A stretch of DNA of 64,000 nt from Bradyrhizobium xenonodulans (GTDB lineage: Bacteria > Pseudomonadota > Alphaproteobacteria > Rhizobiales > Xanthobacteraceae), in contig NZ_CP089391.1 in NCBI RefSeq assembly GCF_027594865.1, positions 2,944,501-3,008,500 of the forward strand, given 5' to 3'. How positions within the stretch are numbered: position 1 is the stretch's first letter; every line of letters begins with the position of its first letter. The position numbers and the translations under genes were made by a program. This document shows positions 42,333 to 50,773 of the stretch, in pieces. The notes beneath the pieces are model-generated. The model ran no database searches. It was not told the DNA's origin and saw nothing but the letters and a program-made list of their open reading frames with translations.

Positions 42333-42711
42333 ATGAAGCGGCTTGTCGTTGCGTTGTGCCTGATGCTTGCGTCGCTGTCTGCGGTCCATGCCGAGAGCGT
42401 CCTGCGCAGCATGAACGCGGCCATGCCGTATGGAGAAGAGCGCGGCCGGCGCAATCGTCACCATCTCCAGCGTCTCCGGGCGCGAGGTCGATTTCGCCGC
42501 GGGTCCTTACGGCATCTTCAAGGCTGCGATCATCCACTACACCCAGGGGCTCGCCAATCAGCTCGCCGGCAAGGGCATTCGCGTCAACACGGTCTCGCCG
42601 GGCAATACCTATCTCGAGGGCGGGGGCACTCGGCGTGTCTCCTGGCTGGCGGCCGCCGATGAGCCGCCAGCATCACTAGCCAAGTCGCCCGCGAACCGAC
42701 GTGGGCGTTGA
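42333..42711 (+). pseudogene. Chimeric remnant: start of a secreted protein joined to an internal SDR fragment
   Basis: From 42333 a frame encodes a good signal peptide (MKRLVVALCLMLASLSAVHA) and the first residues of a mature protein (ESVLRSMNAAMPYG) that resembles the beginning of a peptide-type binding protein. Near 42425-42440 homology stops. In another frame, 42430-42640 encodes an internal SDR piece (IVTISSVSGREVDFAAG, YGIFKAAIIHYTQGLANQL, GIRVNTVSPGNTY), with Lys of the YxxxK site kept but no cofactor-binding half. This looks like a deletion or recombination junction between two former genes. No functional product is expected. Confidence 0.7.
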
Positions 42712-42832
42712 GCCTGCGAGGTATATCGACCAAGCTAATCGGAGCGACTTAGCCGTGAGAACGTGCCTTCGCTCGGTCCCGGCGGAAGCATCCGGTGCTA
42801 GGCAGGTGTGTCATCGATTTGAAAGACCGTAT

Positions 42833-43360
42833 TCAAATCTGCGTACCGCGCGGATTCACAACTGTGTACCCTCTCAATGAACGCGCGTGCATTCTCGTTG
42901 CGTGTCCACCTGAGTTGGCGTCGTATGCCATCCAAACGTCGCCCCCGACATGCTGCTCCAGGACGAAAACGTGCCCGCGCCTTGCCGCGACCATCCCTGG
43001 TGCCGGCGATGTACGGGGAAATCGCAGCCAATTTGCCGCGAGGTTCAATTCCGGCACGATACGACCAAACACACGCAGGGCGGCGCCGCAACCGCAGAAC
43101 GCAAAGGGACAACCCGCGGGGCGGCCGCCAACGACTCGTTGGCTAATGAGAGTATCGAGCGCGGCGGGCTGCTCTAACCGGTGTGTCCGCAGCGAGTGCC
43201 GCAACTCCGTTCGCTGCTTCAAGGCTTGCGAGTAGTATGAGAAATCGCACGGCATGGTGACATTGCATTCGGTGGCGCGTTCTATTCGATATGGCCGTGC
43301 TTCCGAATTGAGCGAGGTGACTACAACCAAGCAATACGCAAAAACAATTTGCTTGAGCAT
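42833..43360 (-). CDS. Secreted hypothetical protein
   Basis: 175 residues starting with a plausible signal peptide (MLKQIVFAYCLVVVTSLNSEA). The C-terminal half has CGCGAALRVFGR, LNLAANWLRFPRTSPAPGMVAARRGHVFVLEQ and ends in GYTVVNPRG. From memory this resembles a family of small rhizobial secreted proteins with a Cys-Gly motif and an LNLARNW-like segment, related to cell-wall-type CHAP/NlpC-like folds, but I cannot name a function. The ATG at 43360 was chosen for the signal peptide. It is the last gene of the minus-strand secreted-protein group. Confidence 0.55.
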   Translation of the reverse strand: MLKQIVFAYCLVVVTSLNSEARPYRIERATECNVTMPCDFSYYSQALKQRTELRHSLRTHRLEQPAALDTLISQRVVGGRPAGCPFAFCGCGAALRVFGRIVPELNLAANWLRFPRTSPAPGMVAARRGHVFVLEQHVGGDVWMAYDANSGGHATRMHARSLRGYTVVNPRGTQI

Positions 43361-43545
43361 CGCAGGCTCCGGGTTGAAGGATCCTGCCCCGAGCAATGAA
43401 CAATCAACAACAGATGGCTGAAATCGGCCCAAAAAGCGGCCTGACTCGGGATGAGACGCCGCCTATACCTCTGAGGTACCTCCGGGCGTGTCGTTCGCTG
43501 ACGATAATCTCTCCTGCTTGCAAGTGGGCCGTGGATGCGGCCCAT

Positions 43546-43749
43546 TCAATTGTCGATCATCGCCAGGTACATCATATGAAGAGTGATGGGGCCCTTCGAT
43601 CCGTCCAAGATCACGCGGAGACTCTTGGTGTAGTATCCGGCGCCAATCACGGTCCCGGTCTTTCCAGCCAAGCGAGGACCGGCGGTTGGCTTTACCTGAA
43701 TTCGGGAGCCCGGTGGAAACTTGAGCTCGATTTCGGCCGATCCCGACAT
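43546..43749 (-). CDS. Small KOW-like hypothetical protein
   Basis: 67 residues beginning MSGSAEIELKFPPGSR. The segment RLAGKTGTVIGAGYYTKSLRVILDG resembles a KOW or SH3-like barrel, as in small RNA- or protein-binding modules. An upstream frame adds 24 residues without similarity, so the internal ATG at 43749 is preferred. No function can be assigned. It lies between the DsrE-like gene and the secreted protein at 42833, on the same strand. Confidence 0.5.
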   Translation of the reverse strand: MSGSAEIELKFPPGSRIQVKPTAGPRLAGKTGTVIGAGYYTKSLRVILDGSKGPITLHMMYLAMIDN

Positions 43750-44086
43750 CGTGTCCCCGGCAGCGAATGACCTAATTCTGCTCGAACTCGAAAGCCCGTG
43801 GCACGGTGAACGAACGTGCACATTGGACGAGGGGCATATTCAATTGGGCGTCAGTCAACGAGCTCTTCAACATTGGCGCTGAGGAAGCAACCACAGCCCA
43901 GCGCCTAGGACAGAATTCTCTCTAATTTCGCAAGCTCCCTCGGCAACGAAATCAATTTCGGTGTCTCGATACTGATCAATTGCGAAGTCGGTCCGTAGTG
44001 AACTCCAATGTCTTCGGAACGGCTCGCCCTCGCGCCCCGCCTGGATGTTGTTCGCTCTTTTGGAAACGGATGGCCGGCCCTCCGGC

Positions 44087-44686
44087 TTACGGCTTGACGT
44101 AGGTCCAGCCCATCTCTTGCAATTCCATCACGCGCACGACGCCCGACTTTACGACCTCCGCCTGCCGAACAATCGGTATGTCCTTATTCTCGGCCTTGTG
44201 CATTTTCTCCTGGGTGTTGCCGCAGGCTTTGAACGAAACCTCAGGCGTGCTCAGGGCCATCTCCTCGATCCGCGGCTTTACCGGCGATGTGTCTTCACGC
44301 AGCATGTGCAGGCCGGGCCCGAACGTGACAACCTCGATCTTCACCTTCTCGCCAGCGTCTTTGTAATATTGTGCCACGTTGGTTGCGTTGTTGAGCGCGA
44401 GATTCATCGCCGCGGTATCGTTGGTATTCACCTGCAGGATCAGGTGATGTTCGTTCTTCTTCGTCGCGGCCGGATCGTCCATACGGGCAAACGCGGACTG
44501 CTTTCGCGTCGCCGTTGTCTGCTTCACCCTGTGCTGCTTGGCGTGGCTCGCTCTATGCAGGACAGGTTGCCCGTCTGCCGGCGTCCAGTATTTTCCGCCC
44601 TGTTCCGCTGCCGCAAAGGATGTGGAAACCAGAACGGCGATCGCGCCCATCGCGACCGCTTTGGCGAAGTGATGAAACCTGGTCAT
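44087..44686 (-). CDS. DsrE-like secreted protein
   Basis: 199 residues with a signal peptide (AVAMGAIAVLVSTSFAAA). The mature part has the DsrE/DsrF-like alpha/beta pattern: HHLILQVNTNDTAAMNLALNNATNVAQYY, then EVVTFGPGLHMLRED and a conserved-type Cys in VSFKACGNTQ. DsrE proteins take part in sulfur transfer in the cytoplasm, and secreted ones are uncharacterised. It lies 36 bases downstream of the TagO-like gene and is probably in the same transcript. Confidence 0.8.
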   Translation of the reverse strand: MTRFHHFAKAVAMGAIAVLVSTSFAAAEQGGKYWTPADGQPVLHRASHAKQHRVKQTTATRKQSAFARMDDPAATKKNEHHLILQVNTNDTAAMNLALNNATNVAQYYKDAGEKVKIEVVTFGPGLHMLREDTSPVKPRIEEMALSTPEVSFKACGNTQEKMHKAENKDIPIVRQAEVVKSGVVRVMELQEMGWTYVKP

Positions 44687-44722
44687 TATACGCCTCCATC
44701 GAAGAAGATCATTTGCATGCCG

Positions 44723-45343
44723 TCAATGATTTGGTGTCGCGATCGCACGCGGCCATTTGCACGTCGTGGCCATTTTTGCTCGCGTCGCGTCCAGCCCGGC
44801 GAGGGAGAACGCTCCGTCATGGGCCGCCCCGCCCCGTGGTGAGAAGAGGACAATAAGGTCTCCGCTGTCCGGAAGCGACTGCACCAATCGAACAACGTCC
44901 CCGGCAAACGCGACGCCAGGACCGAATGCCGGCACGGCTGCTGCGACCTGCACCGCCGGATTATCATTGACGCGATAGAAAATTGTATCATCACCGCCTC
45001 CGCGAGAGATGCCGGGTCCCGCGAGCACCAACTCCGTCCGACCGCCGCGACAGCGAATGGATAACTGCATCACGGACTCGCCGGTCCCGTTGCGCGAAGA
45101 TGTCGTAGCGGTCGCGATCGGTGAGTAGTCGATTGGAGAGGTCGTCTGGCTGACGATCCAGTCGTCATCGCGCGTCAGGCGATGCTGAGGTGCGACGGTA
45201 CGCGTCAATTTATTCAGACACGCCAGGCGTTCCGCGTGTTCCTTCTGAAGGCAGGAACGGAGCTGCGTCATGGGATCCTGGGCCAACGCCATGCCGCCTG
45301 TACCCCCGAATGCAATAAGAAGAAGGATCACGGCGCGTGTCAT
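44723..45343 (-). CDS. TagO/VasI-like secreted protein
   Basis: 206 residues with an N-terminal signal (MTRAVILLLIAFGGTGGMA). The layout C-x(9)-RLACLNKL, then WIVSQTTSPIDYSP and LSIRCRGGRTELVL, matches the TagO/VasI family, first known from type VI secretion clusters but also found alone. The start overlaps the TAXI gene stop (ATGA), so translation is coupled. No other T6SS gene is visible here, so a role in T6SS is not supported. Confidence 0.7.
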   Translation of the reverse strand: MTRAVILLLIAFGGTGGMALAQDPMTQLRSCLQKEHAERLACLNKLTRTVAPQHRLTRDDDWIVSQTTSPIDYSPIATATTSSRNGTGESVMQLSIRCRGGRTELVLAGPGISRGGGDDTIFYRVNDNPAVQVAAAVPAFGPGVAFAGDVVRLVQSLPDSGDLIVLFSPRGGAAHDGAFSLAGLDATRAKMATTCKWPRAIATPNH

Positions 45344-46389
45344 TGCGATGCTTGCGTTGCGCGGGGTTGGCGATCCAGCCACGCCTGAGCCGCTGGGACG
45401 CGCGTAAGACCCGGAACTGTCGCGGCGAGGTTGATGGATTTCCACTTCGGATCGAAACCGGGCGCCTGCAATCTGTCGATCCGGGAGAACAGGTGGTCGA
45501 TGAAGCGTGAGACGCGCTCGGAGCGATTTGACTTGGTCGGCCAGTTGAAGGCGACCAGAGCGGTCGGCACGGCGATCGTTGAAACCCGTTCGCCTGGTTT
45601 GATCAGACCAGGATAGTCGGCTTCACCGAGGGCAGCGGGAAGATAGTAGTCCTCGAACCTGCCGTCGTAGGGGAGGGGCAGGAACTTGAATCCCGGCTCC
45701 CAGCGCCCTCGCACGAAGGCATCCACCGGCTTCGACGTAATGAAGACAACGGCTGCTATCTCGCCCTTGCGCATCTGCTCAAGCGCGACCTGGTGCGGAA
45801 TGAACGTCTTCTCGACCTCGAGATTGAGGCGGCTGAAGATCAGCGGCCCCGAATAGGCCGCTGCGGTACCCTGCGTATTGAAATTGACCCTCTTGCCGGC
45901 GAGATCGCTCAAGCTCTGAATCTCCGGCCGAACGAAGATATGTAGCTCGGACGGGAATAGATTCAGGACATACGCAATTCGTCGCTGGATGTCCGGCACC
46001 TGGCTCTTGTACTCCTCGAGCGCGTCGGAGTTGATGATTGCCGCATCGATGCCCCGCAAATAGAGCAGGGAGTTCACGTTTTCAGTGGCCCCGCGGGTGA
46101 CCACCGGCAGGACATGGAGGTTATCCCCATCGTCGACCACACGCGCGATCTCCGCCGCCAGGCGGATCGGCGCGCCCTCGAGGAGACCTCCGGCCAAGCC
46201 GATCGTCCAGGCGTTCATAGAGGTCACCTCAGGCCTTGGCTGCGGCGGCTCGGGCCGTACCAGACGGACCTTGTGAGGCCGAATGTCTTGCGGCCGCGCA
46301 TCCGCCCGGGGTTGAATGGCCAGGAGCAATGATGCGAGCGCCACGAGCAACAGCAGCCGGTGCAATTCTATGATTCTTTTCATCAACAA
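45340..46389 (-). CDS. TAXI-type TRAP solute receptor-like protein
   Basis: 349 residues with an N-terminal signal/anchor (LLLLVALASLLLAIQPRADA). The body follows the TAXI receptor pattern: TIGLAGGLLEGAPIRLAAEIARVV, VTRGATENVNSLLYLRGIDAAIIN, LAGKRVNFNTQGTAA, and a late ALVAFNW. TAXI receptors bind glutamate-like or other carboxylates for TRAP transporters. No TRAP membrane component is adjacent, so it may be an orphan sensor or receptor. It follows the coiled-coil gene by 85 bases and overlaps the TagO-like gene. Confidence 0.85.
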   Translation of the reverse strand: MLMKRIIELHRLLLLVALASLLLAIQPRADARPQDIRPHKVRLVRPEPPQPRPEVTSMNAWTIGLAGGLLEGAPIRLAAEIARVVDDGDNLHVLPVVTRGATENVNSLLYLRGIDAAIINSDALEEYKSQVPDIQRRIAYVLNLFPSELHIFVRPEIQSLSDLAGKRVNFNTQGTAAAYSGPLIFSRLNLEVEKTFIPHQVALEQMRKGEIAAVVFITSKPVDAFVRGRWEPGFKFLPLPYDGRFEDYYLPAALGEADYPGLIKPGERVSTIAVPTALVAFNWPTKSNRSERVSRFIDHLFSRIDRLQAPGFDPKWKSINLAATVPGLTRVPAAQAWLDRQPRATQASQ

Positions 46390-46474
46390 ACTCCTCTACG
46401 CACGCCGCATCCGTGTCTGCGCTCCGATCCCTGATGGCGCACGTCGGCTGGGAAAATCGCCTCATAAGTCCGTG

Positions 46475-49033
46475 CTATCGGCGCAACGCTTCGAATCGCG
46501 TCTTCGCTTCCCTGATTCCTCCAGCTTCGGCCCGCGCATAAAGATTTTGCGCTCTAGTGGGATCGCCTTGCGTTCCATATGTTCCGAAATTCGGAAGGAT
46601 CAGCGGATCGTAGGTTTCTGCGAGCACGAAGCTTGCTCGAGCGCTGCCCATCTCAGCGGCACGTTCCAGCACGATCCGCGCCGCGCCGATGTTTCCCTGT
46701 TCAAGCAGTACGCTCGCGCGCGCAATCAATTTCGCGGCTTGCACCCCTTCGTTAGGATTAGCCTGAGCATCGCCCTGGCTGCGCGCCGCTATCTCCTGCT
46801 CTTGGACTGGCTTGTCTCTGGCCGCCGGTTTGTCTTGGACTGGTTTGTCTTGGACTGGTTTGTCCTGGACGGGCCGATTCTGGGTTGGCCGTGCGGGCGC
46901 TGACAGCGGCTCCTCGCGCGCGGCCTTGCCGGTGGTAGCCGGAGGAGACGCAGCGGAGGGAATCTTCGCTGCAAGCGCGCCGTTGTCTCGATGCGCCGAT
47001 GCGAGATCCCTTTCCAGTCCCTCGGCCCGCTCGCGTTCACGCAGCAACAAGCTGCGCAGTCCGGCCGAGTCGTGCTCTCCGGCCTGCCTGATCCTAGCGG
47101 TTTCCTCGGTTGCCTTGGACGCGCGCTCGGTCTGTGCGTCGAGATCGCGGCTTGCTTTCGCGAGATCCCGGGCCAGTTGGTCAGCCCGCAGGCGCTCGCG
47201 TTCCGATTGCGCCAAGGAGGCGGAATTGTTCGCCTCAGCCTGTTTTAGCTGTGCTGCTTCCTCGCTGGCTTTGGCCGCTTGAGCCTCGTATGCGTAAATC
47301 ATGCTCCGTGCCATCGAGAGATCCTGCGCCAGCGCTTCGGCTCTCGCGTGCTCTTTCTGCATCGACCGTCTCTGCTCCGTGGCGCCAGCCTCTGCTGCTT
47401 GCGTTAGCCTGGCGACTTCGTCGCTGGCATTTGCAGCCAGCGCCGTCTGCACACCAATATCTCGTCGCGTAGCCGCAAGCTCCTGCTCCAGCTGGCCGGT
47501 CCGATCCCGCTCCTGTTGCAGGGAGTTCTGCAACTCCACCGCATCGCCTCCTGCTGCCGCCTTCGGCAGGGACGGGCCTTCGCTGGCTTTCGCCAACAGC
47601 GCTGTTTGCGCTTGATACGCATAAATAGCGCTTCGCGTCAGGGAGAAATCCTGCGAAAGCTTGTCGGCCCTTTCGCGCTCCTTCTGCAACGATTGCCTCA
47701 AGTCCTCGGCACTGGCCTTCGCCGCCCGACTTCGCTGCGAAAGGTCCTCGTTCACGTTTGCCGCTAGCGTAGCCTTGGCTTCGACATCGCGCCGTGCGGC
47801 TGCGAGATCCTGCTCCAGCCACGCCGACCGTTCGCGCTCCTGGTGCAGCGTCTTCTGCAACTCCGTAGCGACGCTATTCCCCGCTTGTTTCAGCGAGGCT
47901 GCTTCCTCACCCGATTTCGTCGCCAGCGCAGTTTGGGTTTCGACATCGCGCCGCGCGGCTGCGAGATCCTGCTCCAGCCGCGCCGACCGTTCACGCTCTT
48001 GCTGCAGCGTCTTCTGCAGTTCCGTAGCGACGGGCTCTCCCGCCTGCTTCAGCGAGGATATTTCCTCACCTGATTTCGTCGCCAGCGCGGTTTGGGTTTC
48101 GACATCGCGCCGCGCGGCTGCGAGATCCTGCTCCAGCCGCGCCGACCGTTCACGCTCTTGCTGCAGCGTCTTCTGCAGTTCCGTAGCGACGGGCTCTCCC
48201 GCCTGCTTCAGCGAGGATATTTCCTCACCTGATTTCGTCGCCAGCGCGGTTTGGGTTTCGACATCGCGCCGCGCGGCTGCGAGATCCTGCTCCAGCCGCG
48301 CCGACCGTTCACGCTCTTGCTGCAGCGTCTTCTGCAGTTCCGTAGCGACGGGCTCTCCCGCCTGCTTCAGCGAGGATATTTCCTCACCTGATTTCGTCGC
48401 CAGCGCGGTTTGGGTTTCGACATCGCGCCGCGCGGCCGCGAGATCCTGCTCCAGCCGCCCTGATCGCTCGCGCTCCTCCTGCAGGATTGCCTGCAGCTCA
48501 GCCGCGCCACTCTCGACCGCTTGATTCGGCCGGGAAGCTTCTTTCGATCGGGAAACTTCCTCGACGGCCTTCGCCGCCAAGGCCTTTTGCGTTTCGACCT
48601 CGCGCCGCGCATCGTCAAGTGCCTGCACCAACGACTCGACCCGATCATGCTCCTGCTCGAGATGTTGCAGTAACTCTATGTCGCGCCTTGCTAAAGCCAA
48701 TTCGCGCGACAGCGACTCTGCCCAGTCGCGTTGCTGTTTCGGAGCCTGCTGCAGGGCCCCAGCGTCACTAGTCGTCGCTTGCGCAACCTGTATCGATCTG
48801 TCGCTGCCACCCGGGCGCGGCAGCAACGTCTTGAACTCCTCAGAAACGCAATCGCGCGCGGTCGTCGCCTGTTGCGCGTCTGCGAGGTGCCGCGCTTGAT
48901 CCTGGGAAGCCTCCGTTTCCGCCGCCCAAATCATAGCGAGCATGACCGCCATCCACAGGGGGGCGCATCTTCTCCGCGTCCCCCGCGCGAGGGAGATCTT
49001 CACGTCCCCGTTGAGCATGACCGTGCGAGCCAT
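46475..49033 (-). CDS. Long periplasmic/membrane-anchored coiled-coil protein with C-terminal Sel1/TPR-like part
   Basis: 852 residues. A signal or anchor segment (PLWMAVMLAMIWAAETEAS) is followed by about 550 residues of Ala/Glu/Arg/Gln-rich coiled coil. Its centre carries a 53-residue repeat (LEQDLAAARRDVETQTALAT...) in four near-identical copies plus diverged ones. Then comes a Pro/Lys/Gln linker with four KPVQD-like units and a C-terminal helical repeat region (LIARASVLLEQGNIGAARIVLERAAEMG, ARAEAGGIREA) like Sel1/TPR. It probably acts as a long spacer or scaffold in the periplasm. It heads the operon with TAXI, TagO-like and DsrE-like proteins. Function unknown. Confidence 0.85.
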   Translation of the reverse strand: MARTVMLNGDVKISLARGTRRRCAPLWMAVMLAMIWAAETEASQDQARHLADAQQATTARDCVSEEFKTLLPRPGGSDRSIQVAQATTSDAGALQQAPKQQRDWAESLSRELALARRDIELLQHLEQEHDRVESLVQALDDARREVETQKALAAKAVEEVSRSKEASRPNQAVESGAAELQAILQEERERSGRLEQDLAAARRDVETQTALATKSGEEISSLKQAGEPVATELQKTLQQERERSARLEQDLAAARRDVETQTALATKSGEEISSLKQAGEPVATELQKTLQQERERSARLEQDLAAARRDVETQTALATKSGEEISSLKQAGEPVATELQKTLQQERERSARLEQDLAAARRDVETQTALATKSGEEAASLKQAGNSVATELQKTLHQERERSAWLEQDLAAARRDVEAKATLAANVNEDLSQRSRAAKASAEDLRQSLQKERERADKLSQDFSLTRSAIYAYQAQTALLAKASEGPSLPKAAAGGDAVELQNSLQQERDRTGQLEQELAATRRDIGVQTALAANASDEVARLTQAAEAGATEQRRSMQKEHARAEALAQDLSMARSMIYAYEAQAAKASEEAAQLKQAEANNSASLAQSERERLRADQLARDLAKASRDLDAQTERASKATEETARIRQAGEHDSAGLRSLLLRERERAEGLERDLASAHRDNGALAAKIPSAASPPATTGKAAREEPLSAPARPTQNRPVQDKPVQDKPVQDKPAARDKPVQEQEIAARSQGDAQANPNEGVQAAKLIARASVLLEQGNIGAARIVLERAAEMGSARASFVLAETYDPLILPNFGTYGTQGDPTRAQNLYARAEAGGIREAKTRFEALRR
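47782..48460 (-). repeat. Tandem 159-bp coding repeats in the coiled-coil gene
   Basis: The anchor CGACATCGCG(C) recurs at 47782 (shorter match), 47941, 48100, 48259 and 48418, always 159 bases apart. The copies between about 48060 and 48380 are identical base for base; the outer ones diverge. Each encodes 53 residues, and 53 equals six heptads plus one hendecad, so the coiled-coil register is kept from unit to unit. Identity at silent sites points to recent duplication, so copy number may vary between strains. Confidence 0.9.
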
Positions 49034-49200
49034 CTGTAATCACCTGTCGCGTGGCGATACGATATCGTTCAGATGCCCCCAGATGCCTCATTATGCGCTC
49101 CATCTTTACGCGAGTCATATAGCTCGAATGGAGGACCCTCCCCACCACTTTTGGGTTAGGCTACGGACTGTGCCCGGTCATCCAAGCCATGAACAATGAG

Positions 49201-49230
49201 ACGGCCCCAGCGGCTGGAGCCTGGGGCCGT
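49201..49230. terminator. Strong hairpin, candidate terminator
   Basis: ACGGCCCCAG and CTGGGGCCGT form a perfect 10-bp GC-rich stem with a 10-base loop. Neither side has a long T run; reading on the minus strand the stem is followed by CTCATTGTTC. It lies 170 bases upstream of the coiled-coil gene start and may insulate that operon from the region to the right. Confidence 0.5.
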
Positions 49231-49928
49231 CCGTTCCTGCGCCTGCAGGTAGCGTCTTCCTAGACCCGCCATTGCGCTGCCCCCAATCCTGCAATCCTGA
49301 GAAAGGCGGAGGCTATTGTTGCCAACAAACAGCGCTTATGAGCGGCCATGGATCGATATTCCATGTGAGGACCAACCTGTATCAACCGCCATTTGAAATT
49401 GTATGTCGAGCGTCGCTGTGCTGATCCAGGGCAAGCGCGCAAGCCCGCATCGCCGAGTCGTTGCACGGAGCGACTTCCCGATTGTGGTTCAGTGTCCAAT
49501 CCTTTTGGAGTACTCTCCTTTCGTTCATGTACATCAGGAATCCTGCACTCATATATCAGGAGCAGTGGTAACGATTGATCTGATACCGCTCAGGTGGCGC
49601 ATGAAACTTGGTCGAAAGAATATCCGCAGCAGACAACGGGATCGCTCCAGAGCAAACAACGCCGCTACCTACCGCCGTTGCAGACGAACACACCCTGCTA
49701 CAGTCCCATCAGCTCAGCGTGGAACTGGCAGGTTGATCTGACTCGAACTGGGAGCGCTGCAGCCGAATGGATCGTTCGAGGTTCGCGGCTCGGCGCAGCG
49801 TGCAAGGATACCGGCTGAAGGGCGCGACTATTGAGGCTGCCGTTTTCGGTGAGGGGAGGGAGCATGTTCTCGAAATCGAGTCTCGGAAGTGAAGAGCCCC
49901 GGGCGGGGCTGCCAATCGAGGCCCTTTA
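49231..49928. other. Intergenic region without convincing genes
   Basis: About 700 bases between the hairpin and the VanZ-like gene. Short frames exist on both strands, but none shows a ribosome site together with family-like sequence. Base composition is less GC-biased than in neighbouring genes. It may contain remnants of lost genes; I see nothing definable. Confidence 0.5.
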
Positions 49929-50309
49929 GTGGCTATCATCGCGCTTCTTCGGCTTATCGCGTGGCTGCTCGCGGCCGCTGTCACCATTGTAACGCTCGGA
50001 CCTCAGGACGTTCGGCCTCACCCCTTTCTCGGACAACAAGGCGATCACGCGGTCGCCTTCCTTCTGATCGGGATTGTCTTCGGTCTTGCCTATCCACAGC
50101 GGCGCTTGACTGCTTCAGCGCTCGCCGTCGGCCTGATCGGCCTGCTTGAGATCACGCAGCTGTGGATGCCGGGACGGCACGCGAGATTCGAGGATTTTAT
50201 GGTCGATGCGTTCTCGGCCTGCGTCGGCTTCGCGCTTTCCGCGGCGGCGGGCTGGGTGATGAAGCAATTGGGCCAAGATCCCGACGCGATGACGCGCCAA
50301 CGTCCTTAG
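49929..50309 (+). CDS. VanZ-like membrane protein
   Basis: 126 residues with about four membrane segments. The VanZ-type pattern is present: a charged GDHAVAFLLIGIVFGLAYP loop, then LLEITQLWMPGRHARFEDFMVDAFSACVGF, which holds the Glu, Gln and Asp-Asn-like residues typical of the family. VanZ-like proteins are common beside exopolysaccharide genes in rhizobia; their function is unknown. GTG start at 49929; no better start is visible. Confidence 0.8.
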   Translation: MAIIALLRLIAWLLAAAVTIVTLGPQDVRPHPFLGQQGDHAVAFLLIGIVFGLAYPQRRLTASALAVGLIGLLEITQLWMPGRHARFEDFMVDAFSACVGFALSAAAGWVMKQLGQDPDAMTRQRP

Positions 50310-50381
50310 TGAGCGTACTGATATGGCTTGCACCGGGGCTGCGGGAGTTGAACGCGAGACGAAGCGCACCATCAATCGAGC

Positions 50382-50597
50382 TCAGTGCACTGGTGCACGG
50401 ACACTGCGCCGCCGTTTGGATCGGTGCTGCGGATCGTCGAATTTGAGTTCGGCAACCAGTCGCCAAAGCTGAACCTCGTGGCCATCCGCCAACTGCCCGG
50501 CCCGCTTGGTTGCGGACGCGTCGTCAGGGCAGTGAAGGTTGACCACGCTTCCCAATTTGCCGTGCTCGTCCAGAACGTACACACGATAGTGTGGCAT
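50382..50597 (-). CDS. Small hypothetical protein
   Basis: 71 residues beginning MPHYRVYVLDEHGKLGSVVNL and continuing through ADGHEVQLWRLVAELKFD. Small proteins with this MPxYRVYxLDxxG start and a GHxVxLWR segment recur in Bradyrhizobium genomes, from memory. No function is known. The last dozen residues (RSKRRRSVRAPVH) look less conserved. Confidence 0.6.
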   Translation of the reverse strand: MPHYRVYVLDEHGKLGSVVNLHCPDDASATKRAGQLADGHEVQLWRLVAELKFDDPQHRSKRRRSVRAPVH

Positions 50598-50773
50598 CGC
50601 AAATCCCCATGCGCGCCGGCATCTTACCTGCAGCCTTGCTCCGCGGTGAGGAGATTTTGGGTCATTACGAGCTACCTCTCACGGGCGGCATATACGCTGC
50701 CGCCGTTCGCCCCGAACCCCACTCTTGCGGTCAGACCCTCCGGTGCGCATTCCAACACCTCGGACTCGCGCAC

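Noticed and set aside
44723..45343. Evidence of a type VI secretion system
   Set aside because: Only a TagO/VasI-like protein is present; no sheath, VgrG or ATPase gene is seen.
47782..48460. CRISPR-like array
   Set aside because: The repeats are 159 bases, contiguous, without spacers, and lie in frame inside a coiled-coil gene.
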